From CAZOSF01 sp964582415 (lineage in GTDB: Bacteria > Bacteroidota > Bacteroidia > Flavobacteriales > Flavobacteriaceae): a stretch of DNA of 9,862 nucleotides. The notes under the pieces are model-generated. The model searched no databases. It worked only from the letters and a program-made list of their open reading frames with translations, and was not told the origin of the DNA. The stretch covers positions 1 to 9,862 of the forward strand of contig CAZOSF010000080.1 of NCBI GenBank assembly GCA_964582415.1, in the 5' to 3' direction. The translations under genes were made by a program, and so were the position numbers. Positions 8,109 through 9,862 of the stretch are shown one piece after another; position 1 is the stretch's first letter; each line of letters starts with the position of its first letter.

Positions 8109-8130
8109 TCCTACCAAACCAACCTATGCC

Positions 8131-9522
8131 ATGTCTCAAAGTTCTGGTATCCATTTTGAGATTTCCGAACGAAGAATTCTCCTTCGCGTATTCGATATTA
8201 TATCGGTACTCTTGGTTCTTTATGTCGTAGGAGAGTTATTTAATTTTGATTATTTTAAAATTACCCAAGAGCATTGGCTATGGCCCATTGTTCTGGGATT
8301 TTATCTGGTTATTTTTGCCAGTATTTTCGAACTCTACAACCTACAGAAAGCGAGTAGGTTTGAAGTAGTGGTTCAGAATGTTATTCTGGCGTCCTCGGTA
8401 ACGGTTCTTTTCTATCTGCTTACCCCTTTTTATACACCCGAACTTCCTGGAAATCGATTGCAGATTGTGTATTTTTATGTGGCAATAAATGTTGCCCTTT
8501 TCGTTTGGCGCTATGCTTATATCACCCTCATCTCCACACCTCGATTTCACAAGCGCATCCTCCTCATAGCCCATGAAAGGGATGTAAACAATATTGTTTC
8601 TTCTTTGCATAAATCGGATCCCAACTATCGGGTGCTAGGATATATCAATACGGCAAAAAAAATCGATGAAGACTTGGAAGTAGATCTGGTGGAGTTTAAA
8701 CCCAAAGATGTGGAAGCCATTGTCAAAGAACACAACGTTAGTGAAATCGTTGTTGCCAACAATGCTTCCGATAAGATTACGGTTTCCCTTTATAACCAAT
8801 TGCTGCATCTATTGGAACGGGGTGTGCCCATTCGGGAATATACTCAGGTGTATGAAGAATTAACCCATCGGGTACCCGTGCAGCATGTTGATAAGGATTT
8901 TTACCGCTTTTTCCCGTTTAGCCGAAGCAACCAGAACAAACTGTATCTGTTCTTCCATAGGGTGTTGGATTTGTTATTTTCTGTTATTGGACTGGCGTTT
9001 GGATTACTAATTTCTCCCATCATTATCATAGGTAATCTGGTAGGAAATCGGGGCCCAATGTTTTATACGCAGATGCGTGTGGGCAAGAATGGAAGACATT
9101 TCCGCATCTATAAATTGCGTTCTATGGTGAAGGATGCGGAAAAAATGGGGGCTCAATTTGCCCAGGCCAACGATACACGAGTAACGAGATTTGGGAAATT
9201 TTTGCGTCGGTCCCGATTTGATGAGATCCCTCAATTCATCAATGTTATCAAGGGCGAAATGAGTGTCATTGGCCCACGACCAGAACGCCCTGTCTTTGTG
9301 AAGGAACTTTCGGAGAAGATTCCCTTTTATGAAGTGCGCCACCTTGTAAAACCAGGAGTTACCGGATGGGCCCAGGTAAATCATAAATACGGTGTTGGGG
9401 AAGTGGATGCCTTGGAGAAACTGCAATACGATCTCTACTACATTAAAAAGCGCAGTCTCTTTTTGGATATTAGTATCGTTATTAAAACGTTGAGTACGAT
9501 AATTTTCTTTAGGGGACAGTAA
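8131..9522 (+). CDS. exopolysaccharide polyprenyl glycosylphosphotransferase (WcaJ/WbaP-type initiating sugar transferase)
   Basis: Integral membrane enzyme that starts repeat-unit synthesis by moving a sugar-1-phosphate from a nucleotide sugar to undecaprenyl phosphate. Residues 18-135 contain four hydrophobic segments. A soluble CoA-binding-like domain follows (about 140-245: KRILLIAHERDVNNIV, then VSEIVVAN). A hydrophobic hairpin at about 277-303 leads into the bacterial sugar-transferase domain to the C-terminus. That domain shows MFYTQMRVGKNG (310-321), FRIYKLRSMVKDAE (324-337), the catalytic Asp-Glu pair in RSRFDEIPQFINVIKGEMSVIGPRPE (Asp364, Glu365; motif 360-385) and KPGVTGWAQVN (407-417). 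At 463 residues it is a complete long-form member. ATG 8131 gives the expected short cytoplasmic N-terminus; an ATG at 8126 is in another frame. The sugar (often glucose, galactose or an N-acetylated sugar) cannot be told from sequence, so no gene symbol is given. Repeats begin right on its stop codon. Confidence 0.95.
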   Translation: MSQSSGIHFEISERRILLRVFDIISVLLVLYVVGELFNFDYFKITQEHWLWPIVLGFYLVIFASIFELYNLQKASRFEVVVQNVILASSVTVLFYLLTPFYTPELPGNRLQIVYFYVAINVALFVWRYAYITLISTPRFHKRILLIAHERDVNNIVSSLHKSDPNYRVLGYINTAKKIDEDLEVDLVEFKPKDVEAIVKEHNVSEIVVANNASDKITVSLYNQLLHLLERGVPIREYTQVYEELTHRVPVQHVDKDFYRFFPFSRSNQNKLYLFFHRVLDLLFSVIGLAFGLLISPIIIIGNLVGNRGPMFYTQMRVGKNGRHFRIYKLRSMVKDAEKMGAQFAQANDTRVTRFGKFLRRSRFDEIPQFINVIKGEMSVIGPRPERPVFVKELSEKIPFYEVRHLVKPGVTGWAQVNHKYGVGEVDALEKLQYDLYYIKKRSLFLDISIVIKTLSTIIFFRGQ

Positions 9523-9569
9523 GAATCAAGAATCAAGAGCCAAGAAACAAGACGTTTTAAGTCACGAGT
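9521..9569. repeat. heptanucleotide quasi-tandem repeat, AAGAATC type
   Basis: Starting on the last two bases of the upstream stop codon, 7-base units follow one another: AAGAATC at 9521 and 9528, AAGAGCC at 9535, AAGAAAC at 9542 and AAGACGT at 9549. Two weaker units ending in GT may continue to 9569. Between successive units of the first five, 21 of 28 positions match. The strand-asymmetric purine-rich composition and the 7-base period recur further downstream with other unit sequences. Confidence 0.75.
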
Positions 9570-9595
9570 TTGGATGTCTTTGGTTTATCCTACAA

Positions 9596-9639
9596 CTTCA
9601 ATTTTGTGCCCTTTAGGGCAGGGGTAAAAAAAATTGAAG
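9596..9639. other. long imperfect palindrome downstream of the operon
   Basis: Outer arms CTTCAATTTT (9596-9605) and AAAATTGAAG (9630-9639) are exact 10-base inverted repeats. Inside them TGCCCT (9607-9612) and AGGGCA (9615-9620) form a second 6-base stem. The two stems are joined on the 3' side by an unpaired GGGGTAAAA, so the folded form would have an asymmetric bulge. No T-run follows on either strand, so it is not a standard intrinsic terminator; it could still act as a transcript 3'-end structure. Confidence 0.6.
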
Positions 9640-9673
9640 AGTTAATGGCAATTATTTTCTATCGCGGACTATA

Positions 9674-9688
9674 GTTTGCTTCGCAAAC
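9674..9688. other. short perfect hairpin
   Basis: GTTTGC (9674-9679) and GCAAAC (9683-9688) are a perfect 6-base inverted repeat with a 3-base loop TTC. It lies directly before the second heptad block. No T-run follows on either strand. Function unknown; a stem this short can arise by chance, though its position at the repeat boundary is suggestive. Confidence 0.45.
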
Positions 9689-9689
9689 G

Positions 9690-9773
9690 GTGAGCAGTGA
9701 GCTGATTCAATGAACAATTAGAAATTAGTAATGAACAATTGAGTGAAGCGTAAAGCGTGAGGCGTTAGGCGTA
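9690..9773. repeat. 84-base heptad-periodic degenerate repeat block
   Basis: Reading from 9690 in steps of seven, adjacent units resemble each other in runs: GTGAGCA then GTGAGCT (9690-9703), TTAGAAA then TTAGTAA (9718-9731), and at 9746-9773 four units of the AAGCGTA/AGGCGTT type. TGAACAA appears twice in the same phase (9711 and 9732). By hand count 46 of 77 positions match the base seven positions later, against about a quarter expected. No ORF spans it. Confidence 0.7.
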
Positions 9774-9854
9774 ATGTTTATTAATTGTGGCTCCCCTCTT
9801 GGGAGGGGATACAGGGGTGGGTTTGGTTCAATTGGCAATGAACAATTGAGTGAA
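9730..9854. repeat. pair of exact 18-base direct repeats flanking a hairpin element
   Basis: AATGAACAATTGAGTGAA occurs at 9730-9747 and again at 9837-9854, 107 bases apart. A third shorter copy of its first 11 bases is at 9709-9719. The two full copies bracket the G/C-rich hairpin at 9791-9821. They share the heptad character of the surrounding DNA, so they may simply be repeat units rather than recombination or target-site duplications. Confidence 0.8.
9791..9821. repeat. REP-like G/C-rich hairpin with G-run tail
   Basis: TCCCCTC (9792-9798) and GAGGGGA (9803-9809) form a perfect 7-base stem with a TTGG loop, followed by AC and a GGGGTGGG tail (9814-9821). It stands out in otherwise AT-rich DNA. 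The layout, a G/C-rich palindrome in intergenic DNA among other repeats, resembles repetitive extragenic palindromes, and similar C4/G4 hairpins with a GGGGTGGGTTT tail are, from memory, common in Bacteroidota intergenic regions. The copy number in this genome cannot be judged from one window. Confidence 0.55.
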
Positions 9855-9862
9855 CAGTGAGC
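9825..9862. repeat. third heptad-periodic repeat block, running off the window
   Basis: From 9825 the units GGTTCAA, TTGGCAA and TGAACAA share a CAA ending, followed by TTGAGTG and AACAGTG, and the window ends in AGC. The sequence from 9852 to the end reads like the GTGAGCA/GTGAGCT start of the previous block, suggesting that the array repeats beyond the window. Its phase is shifted by two bases from that of the 9690-9773 block. Confidence 0.6.

Larger units (their letters stand above)
9523..9862. other. 340-base gene-free region rich in repeats and hairpins
   Basis: No open reading frame here has a plausible start, length or protein-like composition. The longest start-to-stop frame I followed, from ATG 9574, ends after 17 codons. 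No tRNA- or rRNA-like sequence is apparent. The region consists of 7-base-period degenerate repeats (9521-9569, 9690-9773, 9825-9862), a long imperfect palindrome (9596-9639), a short perfect hairpin (9674-9688) and a G/C-rich hairpin with a G-run tail (9791-9821). I see no canonical hairpin-plus-T-run terminator for the upstream operon. The repeats continue past the window end, so the true extent is unknown. Confidence 0.8.

Noticed and set aside
9007..9426. 139-codon open frame on the - strand
   Set aside because: It lies wholly opposite the catalytic domain of the glycosylphosphotransferase, whose motifs are intact, and its translation has no recognisable domain.
9574..9627. Short ORF (17 codons) in the 3' intergenic region
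   Set aside because: It overlaps the palindrome at 9596-9639, has no ribosome-binding signal or recognisable peptide feature, and is short enough to be chance.
9599..9636. Intrinsic terminator for the operon
   Set aside because: The hairpin is followed by an A-run and then mixed sequence, not a T-run, on the + strand; the - strand orientation also lacks a following T-run.
9521..9862. CRISPR array
   Set aside because: Units are 7 bases long, degenerate and contiguous, with no regular repeat-spacer layout of about 30-base repeats and unique spacers.
9791..9862. Insertion sequence or transposon end
   Set aside because: No transposase gene or matching terminal inverted repeats in the window; the hairpin is better described as a REP-like repeat.

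Overview
The window looks like a piece of a surface-polysaccharide (capsule, exopolysaccharide or O-antigen-like) locus from a member of the Bacteroidota, most likely the Flavobacteriia. The pointers are moderate-to-low G+C, genes without clear Shine-Dalgarno sequences, GTG starts inside a tightly overlapping operon, a possible TTG-N17-TAnnTTT(g)-type promoter, and a 3' intergenic region of short purine-rich repeats that resembles, from memory, flavobacterial intergenic DNA. No species call is possible from the sequence alone.

All eight genes lie on the + strand. Seven form an unbroken block (1-8092): an MBOAT O-acyltransferase whose start lies before the window; a membrane-anchored SGNH-type protein; a GT2 glycosyltransferase with an unassigned N-terminal region; two GT4 glycosyltransferases; a multi-spanning Wzy/O-antigen-ligase-type protein; and a third GT4 glycosyltransferase. 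Junctions are a 1-base overlap, a 0-base gap, then overlaps of 14, 4, 4 and 56 bases, so one transcript is very likely. After a 38-base gap with a weak promoter candidate comes a polyprenyl glycosylphosphotransferase of the WcaJ/WbaP type (8131-9522).

The genes fit one Wzx/Wzy-style pathway. The glycosylphosphotransferase loads the first sugar-phosphate onto undecaprenyl phosphate. The GT2 and three GT4 enzymes extend it at the cytoplasmic face. The Wzy-like protein polymerises exported repeat units. The MBOAT/SGNH pair would add or handle acyl groups (probably acetyl) on the polymer. The flippase, the chain-length/export proteins and nucleotide-sugar enzymes are not in this window.

The last 340 bases (9523-9862) hold no gene I can support. 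They contain three blocks of degenerate 7-base-period repeats, an 18-base exact direct repeat, a long imperfect palindrome, a small hairpin, and a G/C-rich hairpin overlapping a motif that meets the usual G-quadruplex pattern. The repeats run off the window end.

I did not find a clearly new biological system. The less ordinary points are the heptad-periodic intergenic DNA, the G-quadruplex/hairpin overlap, the SGNH protein with Asn where the catalytic Asp is expected, and the unassigned N-terminal region of the GT2 enzyme.
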